A stretch of 64,000 nucleotides of DNA from Acidimicrobiaceae bacterium (GCA_003151475.1 PLXQ01000030.1:1-64000); one strand, 5' to 3'; shown: positions 33,550 through 43,253, counted from the first letter of the stretch. The notes: generated from the sequence alone by a model not told the origin. Program-made: numbers and translations.

Positions 33550-34548
33550 TCAGTAGAGCTCGGCGACGAGCTCGGCCAGCCCACCGACGGGACCGATGGC
33601 CTGGGAAAGGACCCGGGCCCGCATCAGATAGAGATGCGCCGGCACCTCCCAGGTGAATCCCATACCCCCGTGGACCTGGATGCAGATCTTTCCGTTCTTG
33701 ATGGCGGCTTCGGAGGCCAAGAGGCCCGCTCCGGCGGCGGCCCGTTCGGGATCACCGACACCGGGCTGGTCGATGGTGACCGCCGCGGCGTGGACGGCCG
33801 CCCGGGCCGTCTCGGCCGCCACCAGCATGTCGGCACACATGTGCTTCACGGCCTGGAAGGAGCCGATGGGCTTTCCGAACTGTTCGCGTTCCTTGGCGTA
33901 AGCGACGGCCATGTCCAGCGTTCCCGCCGCCAGGCCGACGAGCAACGCCCCACCGAGAACGGCCTGGTCGCGTCGCCAACGGCGCGCCTGCTCGGCACCA
34001 CCGACGGGTCGGCCCTCGGGCAGCTCATCGACGCGCCAGAGAGGGGTCAGAGGATCGAGCGGTCGCCCGATTCTGACGGCGTCGACGTCGGCCGGATCGA
34101 CCGCCGCCAGCCCGTCGTCGCCCACCACGATGAGGACGCCGAGTGAAGAGAGATGCTCCACCAGGGCGGGCACGAAGGCTTCGGTCCCCGAGGTCGGTGG
34201 ACGACGGACAGCGCCCACCATCACCTTGCCGTCGGCGGCGCCGTCGGCGGCGTCAGGAACCAGATACGACGCCAGATGGGAGGCGAGGATGGGCCCGGGC
34301 AAAAGAGCCCGGCCCAGCTCTTCGAAGACGACGGAAGAGGCGGCCATACCGAGGCCGATACCACCGGCTGATTCCGGCAGCTGCAGCGAGAAGACCCCGG
34401 CATCGGCCAGTTCGGTCCAGCCTTCGGCGTCGACGAGGCCGTCACCACCCTCGGCGGCGCGCAGCCGCTCAAGGGGGAACCGGCCGGCGCACAGACTGCG
34501 GATGCCCTGGGCCAGCGCCGCCTCGTCCTCGGAGAGCTCGAAGTCCAC
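33550..34548 (-). CDS. Acyl-CoA dehydrogenase, small subunit of a pair
   Basis: 332 residues, short for the family. The N-terminal helical domain (MDFELSEDEAALAQGIRSLC) and the C-terminal helical domain (EQFGKPIGSFQAVKHMCADM, then QVHGGMGFTWEVPAHLYLMR) are clear, while the middle beta domain is reduced. Adjacent long and short FadE genes such as this and 34559-35746 form alpha2-beta2 enzymes in steroid catabolism (ChsE types), where one subunit binds FAD poorly. I infer the same arrangement. It is 10 bases downstream of its partner. Confidence 0.88.
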   Translation of the reverse strand: MDFELSEDEAALAQGIRSLCAGRFPLERLRAAEGGDGLVDAEGWTELADAGVFSLQLPESAGGIGLGMAASSVVFEELGRALLPGPILASHLASYLVPDAADGAADGKVMVGAVRRPPTSGTEAFVPALVEHLSSLGVLIVVGDDGLAAVDPADVDAVRIGRPLDPLTPLWRVDELPEGRPVGGAEQARRWRRDQAVLGGALLVGLAAGTLDMAVAYAKEREQFGKPIGSFQAVKHMCADMLVAAETARAAVHAAAVTIDQPGVGDPERAAAGAGLLASEAAIKNGKICIQVHGGMGFTWEVPAHLYLMRARVLSQAIGPVGGLAELVAELY

Positions 34549-34558
34549 CTTTCGACCC

Positions 34559-35746
34559 CTAACCCTTCGGGAGGCCGAGGATGCGCTCGGCGATGATGTT
34601 GCGCTGGATCTGCGAGGTACCGGCGGCGATGGTCCGCGAGAATCCGTGGACCCAGGTGTTCACCTGGTCGGCGTTTCCGATGGGGCCGGCGCCGTCGAGG
34701 CCCTCGAGCTCGTCCCAGGACAGGCCCGCTCCGCCGATCAGGTCCATACCGAATTCCCCGATCCGTTGGCGGAGCTCGGACAGACCCAGCTTGTAGACCG
34801 ATCCGCCGACGCCCGGCACACCGGTGCGCGCCGCCTGCGAGACATTGCGGCGGGCCAGCGCCCACAGGGCGTCGAGCTCGGCGCCGAGATGACCCATCCG
34901 GCGCCGGACGTCACCTTCGGACCACGCCCCTGTCCGCTTGGCCATCTCCCGCAGATCACGGAGGAACCCCATCGACTGGAGAACTTCGCTCACGAAGGCC
35001 GTGCCCCGCTCGAAGCTCAAGGTGACCATGGTCACCCGCCAGCCGTCGTTCTCCTCGCCCATCCGGTTGGCCACGGGAACGCGGACGCCGTCAAGGAAGA
35101 GCTCGCCGAATTCCGTCGAGCCGGCGATGGTCTTGAGGGGCCGGAAGTCGATGCCGGGCCGGTCCATGGGCATGGCCAACCAGGTGATGCCCCGATGGCG
35201 GCTGTCGTCATCGCCGGTACGGACGAGGAGCTCGCAGTAGTCGGCCACCTCGGCGTGCGAGGTCCAGATCTTCTGTCCCGTCACCACGTACTCGTCGCCG
35301 TCGCGGACCGCCTTCGTCCGCAGCGAGGCCAGGTCGCTGCCGGCGCCCGGTTCCGAGAAGCCTTGGCACCAGACCTCGTCGCCGCGGAGGATGGGCGGCA
35401 GGAAACGGGCCCGTTGCTCGGGGGTCCCCTCGACCACGATGGTGGGACCGGCATGGAGGAGACCGACGAAGTTCACGCCGACATAGGGGGCGTGGGCCCG
35501 CTCCAGCTCCTCCAGGTAGATGAGGTGCTCGACGGGAGAGGCGGCGCGCCCTCCCCCTTCGACGGGCCAGTCGATCCCGGCGTAGCCGGCGTCGAAGAGC
35601 ATTCTCTGCCAGGCGGTGTCATAGGTGCGGCGGGCGGGCCAGTCGAGCGAAGAGGCCTTGGGCCCCAGTTTGGGCACGACGTCGGCCAGCCATTGACGGA
35701 GCTCGAGCCGGAACTTCTCCTCGGCCTCGGAGTAGCGCAGATCCAC
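34559..35746 (-). CDS. Acyl-CoA dehydrogenase, large subunit of a pair
   Basis: 395 residues, full length. Features: EEKFRLELRQWLADVVPKLG, the FAD/substrate-binding WCQGFSEPGAGSDLASLRTK, a VVTGQKIWTSHAEVADYC strand, and the C-terminal AAGTSQIQRNIIAERILGLP. It introduces a 2,3-double bond into an acyl-CoA and passes electrons to ETF. Partner of 33550-34548. The amidohydrolase gene upstream ends 47 bases away on the same strand, so the four genes 37008-32555 may form one unit under the operator at 37019. Confidence 0.92.
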   Translation of the reverse strand: MDLRYSEAEEKFRLELRQWLADVVPKLGPKASSLDWPARRTYDTAWQRMLFDAGYAGIDWPVEGGGRAASPVEHLIYLEELERAHAPYVGVNFVGLLHAGPTIVVEGTPEQRARFLPPILRGDEVWCQGFSEPGAGSDLASLRTKAVRDGDEYVVTGQKIWTSHAEVADYCELLVRTGDDDSRHRGITWLAMPMDRPGIDFRPLKTIAGSTEFGELFLDGVRVPVANRMGEENDGWRVTMVTLSFERGTAFVSEVLQSMGFLRDLREMAKRTGAWSEGDVRRRMGHLGAELDALWALARRNVSQAARTGVPGVGGSVYKLGLSELRQRIGEFGMDLIGGAGLSWDELEGLDGAGPIGNADQVNTWVHGFSRTIAAGTSQIQRNIIAERILGLPKG

Positions 35747-35793
35747 GTGGCTCCCCCGCTCCCCTGCCGTGCGCCCGCGTGACCCGAGCCGGC

Positions 35794-36996
35794 CTACGAG
35801 GCCAGGTGGTCGAGGCCGAACAGCTTGATGGCGTTGCCGCGGACGATCTTGAATTTGGTCTCGTCGTCCAGGTGGGCCATCTGCCGCTCAGCGATCTCTT
35901 TGGTGTGCGGCCAGGTCGAGTCCGAGTGGGGGTAGTCCGACTCGTAGGTGATGTTGTCGGCCCCGATCTCGTCCACCGAACGAAGGCCATGGGCGTCGTC
36001 GAAGAAGCAGCCGTAGATCTGGCGGTGGAAGTACATCGACGGCTTCTCGGGGACGATGTCGGCGACACCGCCCCAGCCCCGGTTCTCCTCCCAGACGGTG
36101 TCGGCCCGCTCGAGGATGTAGGGGATCCAACCGATCTGGCCCTCGGAGTAGGCGAGCTTCAAGGTCGGGAAGCGGACCAGGACGCCGGAGAAGAGGAAGT
36201 CGACCATCGACAAGGTGGCGTTCGTGTGGACCAGGGTGGATCCGACGGCCGGCGGAGCGTCCTCGGAGGTGGAGGGCATCTTCGAAGACGAGCCGATGTG
36301 CATGTTGACGACGGTGTTCGTCTCGGCGCAGGCATTGAAGAAGGGATCCCAGTAGTGATCCGGATCGTGGACCGAGGGAAGGCCGAGGAAGGGCGGGATC
36401 TCGGAGAAGCAGACGGCCCGGACACCACGATCAGCGTTGCGGCGGACCTCGGTGGCCGCCATCTCGGCGTCCCAGAGCGGGATCAGGGTGAGGGGGATGA
36501 GACGGCCCTCGGACTGGGCGCACCACTCCTCGACCATCCAGTCGTTGTAGGCCCTCACGCAGAGCAGGGCCAGTTCCTTGTCCTGGGCCTCGTAGAAGGT
36601 CTGGCCGCAGAACCGGGGGAAGGTGGGGAAACAGAGCGACGCCTCGATGTGGTTGGTGTCCATGTCCTCCAGGCGGGGCTTCACCTGGTACGAACCGGGC
36701 CGCATGTCCTCGTAGGTAATCCCCTTCATGGTGACTTCGTCGCGCGGGACGCCGACGGCCGAGTCGACGCGCAGCAGCGGCCGGCGGAGCTCCTCGTAGT
36801 ACCACCAGTCGGTCGGTGCACCCTGTGAGCCCGGCTTCACGGTCAACTTGCCGCCGATGAAGGTGATCTCCCCCATCGGGGCACGGACGATGCGGGGGCC
36901 GACGTCCTTGTACTTGGCCGGCAACCTGTCCATCCAGACATCGGCCGGCTCCACGACGTGGTCATCGACCGAGACGATCATGGGTAGTTCGGCCAT
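35794..36996 (-). CDS. Amidohydrolase-2 family (ACMSD-like) protein
   Basis: 400 residues from ATG 36996 (an in-frame ATG at 37008 adds four residues). TIM-barrel metal enzyme: IVSVDDHVVEPADVW provides the first metal ligands, MHIGSSSKMP the barrel His, and ESDYPHSDSTWP the late Asp. The family includes decarboxylases and hydrolases of aromatic or alicyclic acids. A paralogue lies at 40553-41833 with the same PHSDSTWP signature. An exact CTGAC-N5-GTCAG site lies 23 bases before the start. Confidence 0.9.
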   Translation of the reverse strand: MAELPMIVSVDDHVVEPADVWMDRLPAKYKDVGPRIVRAPMGEITFIGGKLTVKPGSQGAPTDWWYYEELRRPLLRVDSAVGVPRDEVTMKGITYEDMRPGSYQVKPRLEDMDTNHIEASLCFPTFPRFCGQTFYEAQDKELALLCVRAYNDWMVEEWCAQSEGRLIPLTLIPLWDAEMAATEVRRNADRGVRAVCFSEIPPFLGLPSVHDPDHYWDPFFNACAETNTVVNMHIGSSSKMPSTSEDAPPAVGSTLVHTNATLSMVDFLFSGVLVRFPTLKLAYSEGQIGWIPYILERADTVWEENRGWGGVADIVPEKPSMYFHRQIYGCFFDDAHGLRSVDEIGADNITYESDYPHSDSTWPHTKEIAERQMAHLDDETKFKIVRGNAIKLFGLDHLAS

Positions 36997-37018
36997 GGAG
37001 GCGAGCATAGCCAGGGAT

Positions 37019-37033
37019 CTGACGGCCTGTCAG
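37019..37033. promoter_or_regulatory. CTGAC-N5-GTCAG operator (exact), amidohydrolase promoter
   Basis: CTGACGGCCTGTCAG, preceded by AT as in most other copies. It lies 22 bases upstream of the amidohydrolase ATG at 36996 (10 from the alternative at 37008). The upstream neighbour converges here, so the site can only serve the leftward unit. Confidence 0.65.
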
Positions 37034-37138
37034 CTACGGAAACAGCCCCTCGGGGGACGTCGGGGCGTCGCCGGTGAGCGGGAAAACGGAGGTCTGCCGA
37101 CGCCCGACCGGCTGCTGATAGGGGGACGGATCAAACGG

Positions 37139-39427
37139 CTAATAGGGGGAGGGGTCAGAGGCGTCGACCCAGTGGAGGTCGTCCTCGGTGAGCTGCTCCC
37201 GGCCGTAGATGACGTCGTCGGCACCATTGGTCGCCAATGTCAGAGCGGCCACCACCATGTCGGCCACAGCGATGTCGACGGGGGCGCTCTCCCTACGGAC
37301 GGGCCGCTTGAGCTCTGACGTCGACTGCTCGTCCGCTGCTTCGCCGTTCACCGATGCCTGGCCACCGGTTGAGACGCCTCCGGTTGAGACGCCGTCGGAA
37401 AAGTCACCCTCGACGGGGGAGCCACCGGTTCTCGAGGTGCCGTTGGTGGAAGGACCTTCGTTGGAAAGACCCCCGGTCGAGGCCACTGCGTCATCCTCCG
37501 ACGCCACACCGAACGTGGCACGAGCAGAGCTCCCGTTGACCGAGATCTCGCTCAGACTGGTGTCCGGCGATGCTTTGGGCGGTGTTCCTTCCGGTCGCAC
37601 CCGCTCGGCCGACGAGGTGGCGGGCGCGACATCGAGCAAAGCAACGTCGCCAGAGGCGCCGACTTCGGTCGACCCCTCGCTGTACTGGGCCTCGTCATAG
37701 ACGGCTTCGGCGTATCCGGCGGCGAAGTACCCGAGCTCGGAGTAGTCAGTCTCGGCTTCGTCGGTCTCGAAGTACGCGGTCTGGGCGCCGTCGGTCTCGA
37801 AGTGCCCGGTCTCGGAGTAGTTGGTGTCGGGGTAATCGGCTTGGGCGTAATCGGCTTCGGGGTAGTCGGCTTGGCCGTAAGCGCGGTCGGCGTAGTCGGC
37901 CTCGAAGTCCGGGAAAGCGGTTCCGGGAAGAGAGCCGTTCAGCGACGTGTCGGTCAGCGAAGCACCGTCGAAGAAAAACTCGTCCGGCGAATAGTCGTCG
38001 TGGGAGGACATCTCGGGAAGAGTCGTCTCCGGGGCAGAACCGTTCAGCACGGCGTCCGCCCCGGCACCGTTCAGCACGGCGTCCGCCCCGGCACCGTTCA
38101 GCACGGAGCCGGCCACCGCCTCGGGAGCGTCGGTGGCCGGGAAAGAGCCGTTTCCGTTCCGGAGGGAGAACTCCGGCAGATCGAAGTCGGGCATCTCGTC
38201 GCCGAATGAGAAACCGAGGCCGTCCATCGAGGCTGTGTCGAAGGTGGAGTCGAAGGTGGAGCCGAGAGGCACCCCCGGGATCTCGACCCCCGGGATCTCG
38301 ACCGCCGGGACCGACGACGCTGCCGGCACCGCTGAGACTGACGACACTGACGGCACCGGCGTCGGGGTCGGAATGGGGACGGGGATCGGAGAAACGCCCT
38401 CAGCGGCCCAACGCTTCTCGGCCGCCATCTGAAGATCAGCCAGTCGGGGAGCGAGAATCTTGCTCACCGCCGCGGCCAGGCGGCGGTGCCCTTCGTCTCC
38501 CGGGTATATGCCGTCCTCGAGATCATCGGGGTCGACGACGGCCAGGCCCTCAACCAGGAAGAGCCTCTCGTCGCCCTCGTCGATGCAGGTCCTGACGGTC
38601 TGCTCCATCGCTGTGCGCAACTCGGCCAAGGTGGCCCCGACCCGGTTGGGTTCGTTCTCGGCGTCGGGCCGGACGGTGGGGCTGACGACCACGATCGGTG
38701 TCTCGGGATGGCCCTTTCTGACGACGGAGAGAAAACAGCGGACCTCTTCGGCCATGAGTGTCTTCGTATGGGGGACCCGGCTCCAGTTGTTGAGGCCGAA
38801 GGCGATGGATACGACCTCGGCCGGGATCTCGGCCAACATCAGCGCCGAGGTGGTCTCCCCCCGCGCCGTGCCGGCGTAACCGAGGTTGCAGACGTCGAGA
38901 CCGAGCTTCCGGCCGGCCACCGCCGGCCAGGCCATGGCCGGCGCCGAAGCCAGCCATCCCTGGGTGACGGCATCGCCGTAGGCGAGCCAGCGCGGTTGGA
39001 GGGGGGCGGGGACCATGGTGTCCTCCACGCCGGCCACCCCGGTGACGAGCGGAGCCATGCCTTCGGGGAGGTAGACGGTGACGGGGAGGTCGGGCCGTCC
39101 GGACATGAGCAGCTCGGCCATGCCCTCGCCCATGAGGGCGTCCACCATGGCCACCCTCTGACCGGCCCGGTAGGCCACGAAGGCGCAACCGGCCGACTCC
39201 CCCCGGTAACCGAGAGAGGCCCTGCTCGTTTCGTACCAGACCCTGATGGTCTTGGCGTTCCCGACCAGCTCCAGCCTGACCCCGACGGGCAGCCGGGCCG
39301 CCGCCCAGACGTCGATCGGCAGGTACTCCGCCCCGGCGGGATCGGCCCGGGGGTAGGGCGCGTCGGTCACCGCGCGAAAGACACAGCCGCGCAGGAACGG
39401 CTCAGGCTGTTCAGGCCGGATACTCAC
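37139..39427 (-). CDS. SGNH-hydrolase-like protein with lost nucleophile and long disordered tail
   Basis: 762 residues. Residues about 35-140 form a beta-sandwich like the N-terminal domain of CE2-type esterases; 145-330 follow the SGNH pattern. Block I reads YGDAVTQG with Ala153 where the catalytic Ser should be; the block V Asp311 and His314 (PGDEGHRRL) remain. From about 340 the chain is low complexity: Pro/Val repeats (PIPTPTPVPSV), IPGVEIPGV, two copies of VLNGAGADA, and Tyr/Asp/Glu repeats (DYAQADYPDTNY). The last 60 residues are ordered again (DDVIYGREQLTEDDLHWV). No signal peptide is visible. Confidence 0.75.
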   Translation of the reverse strand: MSIRPEQPEPFLRGCVFRAVTDAPYPRADPAGAEYLPIDVWAAARLPVGVRLELVGNAKTIRVWYETSRASLGYRGESAGCAFVAYRAGQRVAMVDALMGEGMAELLMSGRPDLPVTVYLPEGMAPLVTGVAGVEDTMVPAPLQPRWLAYGDAVTQGWLASAPAMAWPAVAGRKLGLDVCNLGYAGTARGETTSALMLAEIPAEVVSIAFGLNNWSRVPHTKTLMAEEVRCFLSVVRKGHPETPIVVVSPTVRPDAENEPNRVGATLAELRTAMEQTVRTCIDEGDERLFLVEGLAVVDPDDLEDGIYPGDEGHRRLAAAVSKILAPRLADLQMAAEKRWAAEGVSPIPVPIPTPTPVPSVSSVSAVPAASSVPAVEIPGVEIPGVPLGSTFDSTFDTASMDGLGFSFGDEMPDFDLPEFSLRNGNGSFPATDAPEAVAGSVLNGAGADAVLNGAGADAVLNGSAPETTLPEMSSHDDYSPDEFFFDGASLTDTSLNGSLPGTAFPDFEADYADRAYGQADYPEADYAQADYPDTNYSETGHFETDGAQTAYFETDEAETDYSELGYFAAGYAEAVYDEAQYSEGSTEVGASGDVALLDVAPATSSAERVRPEGTPPKASPDTSLSEISVNGSSARATFGVASEDDAVASTGGLSNEGPSTNGTSRTGGSPVEGDFSDGVSTGGVSTGGQASVNGEAADEQSTSELKRPVRRESAPVDIAVADMVVAALTLATNGADDVIYGREQLTEDDLHWVDASDPSPY

Positions 39428-39710
39428 TCAAACCTCCGCACATCCGTTGTGGTTGGAACGTCTCCGGTCGCGGCTCTGGAGGGGAATTGATCCATCGCGA
39501 CCGACGTGTTGGCTTCCGTGCCCAATCCGGCCCCCCGGCTCGCTGGTTTTTGCGTAACCCGCACATCGGCGCTCCGTGGTCGACGCTTGAGCACAGAAAG
39601 TGACAATTCTTCGGGAGGGTCGGGAGTTGTTTCTGGAGTTGTTTCGGGAGCGGACCGGTTCTCTCCGGACAGCGGGCCGGAGCGACGGCCGCCGATAGTC
39701 TGTCGTTCTC

Positions 39711-40541
39711 GTGTGTCTCCTGGTCATGGTTTTCGGACTCGACCCGGAGGCACCTCTGGTGGTCGGGGCCAACCGCGACGAACGTCTCGATCGACGTGCG
39801 ACGGCCATGACCGTCCTGCGCGAATCCGGTCCCCGGATCCTGGGCGGACGGGACGAGGTGGCGGGAGGTACCTGGCTGGCGGTGAACTCCCACGGGCTGG
39901 TGGCCGGACTGACCAACCGGCCTCTCCCCGATGGACCGGACCCGAGCAAACGGAGCCGGGGGGAGCTGCCCCTGGCTCTCGCCGCCCACCGTCGGGCCGA
40001 CGATGCCGTCGAGGAATTCGTGAAGAGCTTCAAGCCGGCCGACTACAACCCGGCCTGGTTCCTGGTCGGTGACAGGCAGTCTCTCTACGCCATCGATCTG
40101 ACCGACGGCGAGAGTCCAATGGCAACGCGTCTCGGACCCGGCGTGCATATCCTCGAAAACACTGCCCTCACGGCGCCGTCAGTGAAGGTCGATCATGTCC
40201 GTGCGCTCCTTGGACCGGTCGACGCCCTGCGCGGCGACGCCCTCGTGGACCGCCTCCGCCGTCTCCTGGCCGATCACTCGACACCCGACGCGACGGCAAC
40301 GGCAGAAACAGCGGCAACCGGGCCCACCGAAACAACGGCGGCCGGAACGGAAGAAACGAAGCGAATCCGGCCTCCGCAGACCCTGGCCGCCTGCGTGCAT
40401 ACCGAGAGCTACGGCACCCGCTCCTCGAGCATCATCTCTCTCCCCGCCGACGAGAACGCTCTCCCCCGGGTGCTCTGCGCCGACGGTCATCCCTGCGAGA
40501 CGCCGTTTCTCGACGCCGGCACGCTCTGGTCGGGCTCGTGA
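39711..40541 (+). CDS. NRDE family (TANGO2-like) protein
   Basis: 276 residues from GTG 39711. The family name motif is present as ANRDE at residues 20-24, right after MCLLVMVFGLDPEAPLVVG with the conserved Cys2. GGTWLAVNSHGLVAGLTNR and HILENTALTAPSVKVDH follow. The Thr/Ala-rich linker around residues 185-215 is unusual for the family. NRDE/TANGO2 proteins are linked to heme or lipid homeostasis in eukaryotes; bacterial function is not settled. Single gene between a divergent SGNH-like gene and a convergent amidohydrolase 11 bases away. Confidence 0.88.
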   Translation: MCLLVMVFGLDPEAPLVVGANRDERLDRRATAMTVLRESGPRILGGRDEVAGGTWLAVNSHGLVAGLTNRPLPDGPDPSKRSRGELPLALAAHRRADDAVEEFVKSFKPADYNPAWFLVGDRQSLYAIDLTDGESPMATRLGPGVHILENTALTAPSVKVDHVRALLGPVDALRGDALVDRLRRLLADHSTPDATATAETAATGPTETTAAGTEETKRIRPPQTLAACVHTESYGTRSSSIISLPADENALPRVLCADGHPCETPFLDAGTLWSGS

Positions 40542-40552
40542 AGCCGCTACTG

Positions 40553-41833
40553 CTAGCGGTTGGTTCCGGGATGACCGGTCAGGTCCGAGGCCTTGGTCAT
40601 CCGGGGCCCAGACCGAGCACCTGAAGCCTTCGGCTTCACATCGACGTCGGCCGCCCCCGCCCGCAGGGCCCCGACCGTGCAGAGCTCCTTCGGCCGGCTG
40701 GCGAAGGGATCGAAGCGGAAGTGCTCGATGGCGTTCAGGTGGGTCATCTTCTCGATCTCGGCCTCGGGGACCCCGTCGAGAGAGGCCCAGAGGGTCTCGG
40801 GAGAGGTCGGCCAGGTCGAGTCGGAGTGGGGGTAGTCGGCCTCCCAACAGATCTTGTCCACCCCCACCCGGTGCCGGAGCTCGATACCAGAAGGGTCGTC
40901 GATGAAGCAGACGACGACCCGCTCGCCGAAGACCTCGGAGGGCAGCATCGAACCGAAGTCCTGGCCCGTCCAGCCGTGATGCCGGGTGTAGATCCAGTCC
41001 ATCCGGTCGAGGAAATACGGCACCCAGCCGATCCCGCCCTCCGACAGAGAGACCCGGAGGTCGGGGAACTTCCGCAGCACCGGCGACCAGAGCAGATCGG
41101 CCGCGGCCTGGAGGATGTTGACCGGCTGCAGGCTGATCAGGACGTCGATGGGTGCGTCGGCCGCTGTCACCACCAGGGAGGACGACGATCCGATATGGAG
41201 GCAGACGATGGTGCCCTCATCGGAGCAGGCGGACCAGAAGGGATCCCAGTGATCTGAGTGGAAGCTCGGCAACTTGAGCTTGGCCGGGTTCTCGGAGAAC
41301 GAAACGGCGTGACAACCCTTGTCGGCCACCCGCCTCACCTCATCTGCCATCGCCTCGGGGTCCCAGATCGGCGGCAACGACAAAGGGATAAAGCGACCGG
41401 GATAGGTGCCACACCATTCGTCGATATGCCAGTCGTTGTAGGCCCGGAGCACAGCCAGACCGAGCTCGGGGTCCCGGGCCTTGGCGAAGAGCTGGCCGCA
41501 GAGCTGAGGGAACGACGGGAAGCACATCGAGGCGATCACCCCGTTGGCATCCATATCGCGGACCCGGTCGTGGATGTCGAAGCAGCCGGGCCGGATCTCG
41601 GCGAAGGAGGTCGGTTCGATCCCGTACTCCTCGACGGGCCGGCCGGCCACGGCGTTCAGCCCGATATTGGTGGCCTCCTTGCCGTCGAAGCGCCAGATCT
41701 CGGTCCCGTCATCTCGTCGGTCGACGAAGGGGACCTGATCGGCGAAGCGGGCCGGCATCCTGTCGGCGAACATCCCCGGAGGTTCGACCACGTGGTCGTC
41801 GACGCTGACGAGCACCAGGTCTTCGAGCTGCAT
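40553..41833 (-). CDS. Amidohydrolase-2 family (ACMSD-like) protein, paralogue
   Basis: 426 residues from the ATG at 41833 with GGGGAGG five bases upstream. Metal ligands in VSVDDHVVEPPGMF, LHIGSSSSLV and EADYPHSDSTWP. It is clearly paralogous to 35794-36996 along the whole barrel; the last 40 residues (VKPKASGARSGPRMTKAS) are an extra basic tail. It is divergent from a CoA-transferase gene, with a TGACAC/GTGTCA palindrome between the two. Confidence 0.9.
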   Translation of the reverse strand: MQLEDLVLVSVDDHVVEPPGMFADRMPARFADQVPFVDRRDDGTEIWRFDGKEATNIGLNAVAGRPVEEYGIEPTSFAEIRPGCFDIHDRVRDMDANGVIASMCFPSFPQLCGQLFAKARDPELGLAVLRAYNDWHIDEWCGTYPGRFIPLSLPPIWDPEAMADEVRRVADKGCHAVSFSENPAKLKLPSFHSDHWDPFWSACSDEGTIVCLHIGSSSSLVVTAADAPIDVLISLQPVNILQAAADLLWSPVLRKFPDLRVSLSEGGIGWVPYFLDRMDWIYTRHHGWTGQDFGSMLPSEVFGERVVVCFIDDPSGIELRHRVGVDKICWEADYPHSDSTWPTSPETLWASLDGVPEAEIEKMTHLNAIEHFRFDPFASRPKELCTVGALRAGAADVDVKPKASGARSGPRMTKASDLTGHPGTNR

Positions 41834-41859
41834 GGCGCCTCCCCGTCTCTCGAGATCCC

Positions 41860-41873
41860 TGACACGGGTGTCA
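41860..41873. promoter_or_regulatory. Palindrome in the amidohydrolase/CoA-transferase divergent promoter
   Basis: TGACACGGGTGTCA is a perfect 6+6 inverted repeat with a 2-base centre. It contains TGAC and GTCA half-sites like the CTGAC-N5-GTCAG family but one base further apart. It lies 26 bases before each of the two start codons. It may be a variant of the same operator or belong to another regulator. Confidence 0.45.
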
Positions 41874-41898
41874 AGGATCAACAGTATCGTCGCATCCC

Positions 41899-43233
41899 GT
41901 GACGACAGAGGGCCGGGGCCGAGACGCCGGCGGGGCCATGGCGCTCGAAGGGCTCCGGATCCTCGACTTCACCCGGCTGGGTTTCGGGGCCCAGGCCACC
42001 TTGATCTGCGGCTGCCTGGGCGCCGAGGTGATCCGGGTGGAATCCACCCTGCACCCGGACGCCATCCGGGTTATGCCCCCCTACATCGCCGAACCGGGCG
42101 AACGCGGCGAAGGCTTCGGCGCCGCCACCCTGGCCAACGCCGCCGGCGCCGCCAGCGCCAACCGGGGCGGGATTTTCTACAAGTACAACACCGGGGGGAA
42201 GCGCTCCATCACCGTCGACGCCCGTCATCCGAAGGGACTGGCTCTGCTGAAGGATCTGGTCGCCGTCTCCGATGTGGTGACCGAGAGCTTCGCGGCGGGC
42301 ACCTTCGCCCGTTGGGGCCTCGGCTACGACGTGCTCCGCCAGATCCGGCCCGACATCATCTACGTCTCCATGTGCGGCTTCGGCCACAGCGGACCCGACG
42401 TCTCCCACGTCACCATGGGCCCGACGGCCCAGGCGCTGACCGGCCTGACCTTCATGGTCGGTCTGCCCGACCGGCCCCCCGCCGGATGGTCCTTCTCCTA
42501 TCTCGACCATGTCGGCGGCTACCTCGGCGCCGTGGCCATCTTGACGGGCCTTCTGCACCGGCGCCGGACGGGCGAAGGACAGCATCTCGACGTCTCCCAG
42601 CTGGAACCGGCCACCGCCCTCTCCGGCGCCCTGCTCTTGGACGCCGCTCTCAACAACCGGCCCTCGCGCCGGGCCGGCTACCCGACGGGGAACCGCCGGC
42701 TCCATCCCCCCACCGCCCCGGCCGGGGCCTACCGGGCGGCCGGCACCGACAACTGGCTGGTCATCTCCTGCCGGACAGAAGCCCACTGGCAGGCACTGGT
42801 CGCCGCCATGGACCGACCGGCCTGGACGACCGATCCCCGCTTCGCCAGCCTGACCGGACGGGTCGAACACGCGAACGCCCTCGATGCCCTGCTCGAGACA
42901 TGGACCTCGGTCCGCGATCGCTACGAAGCCATGCACCTCCTCCAGGCGGCCGGGGTGCCGGCGGGAGCCGTCCAGGACGCGGCCGACCGGCTCGAGCGCG
43001 ACCCGCAGCTGGCGGCCCGGGGCCACTTCACCTCTCTGGGCAATGCCGAGGTCTCGCCCCTGCCGCTCGAGGGTGTCCCCTTCCGGATGTCGGCGACCCC
43101 GCCGCATACCGGGGGCCTTCTCCACCGCGGCCCGCCGCTTCTCGGTGAGGACACCGCTGCCGTTCTGGCCGAGCTGCTGGGCATGACGGCCGACGACGTC
43201 GAGCTCTTGGCGTCCGAGGGGGTCCTCTCATGA
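41899..43233 (+). CDS. Family III CoA transferase (CaiB/BaiF type)
   Basis: 444 residues from the GTG at 41899 (an ATG at 41938 is an alternative). Family III hallmarks: LEGLRILDFTRLGFGAQATL, LGAEVIRVES, GKRSITVDARHPKGLALL, YVSMCGFGHSGPD, and a C-terminal AAGVPAGAVQDAADRLE. It moves CoA between acyl groups. It is the first of a plus-strand run of six genes (to 47940) with two CoA transferases, two Ltp-type proteins and two DUF35 proteins. Confidence 0.9.
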   Translation: MTTEGRGRDAGGAMALEGLRILDFTRLGFGAQATLICGCLGAEVIRVESTLHPDAIRVMPPYIAEPGERGEGFGAATLANAAGAASANRGGIFYKYNTGGKRSITVDARHPKGLALLKDLVAVSDVVTESFAAGTFARWGLGYDVLRQIRPDIIYVSMCGFGHSGPDVSHVTMGPTAQALTGLTFMVGLPDRPPAGWSFSYLDHVGGYLGAVAILTGLLHRRRTGEGQHLDVSQLEPATALSGALLLDAALNNRPSRRAGYPTGNRRLHPPTAPAGAYRAAGTDNWLVISCRTEAHWQALVAAMDRPAWTTDPRFASLTGRVEHANALDALLETWTSVRDRYEAMHLLQAAGVPAGAVQDAADRLERDPQLAARGHFTSLGNAEVSPLPLEGVPFRMSATPPHTGGLLHRGPPLLGEDTAAVLAELLGMTADDVELLASEGVLS

Positions 43234-43253
43234 CCGACACGGTGGTCTCGTCA

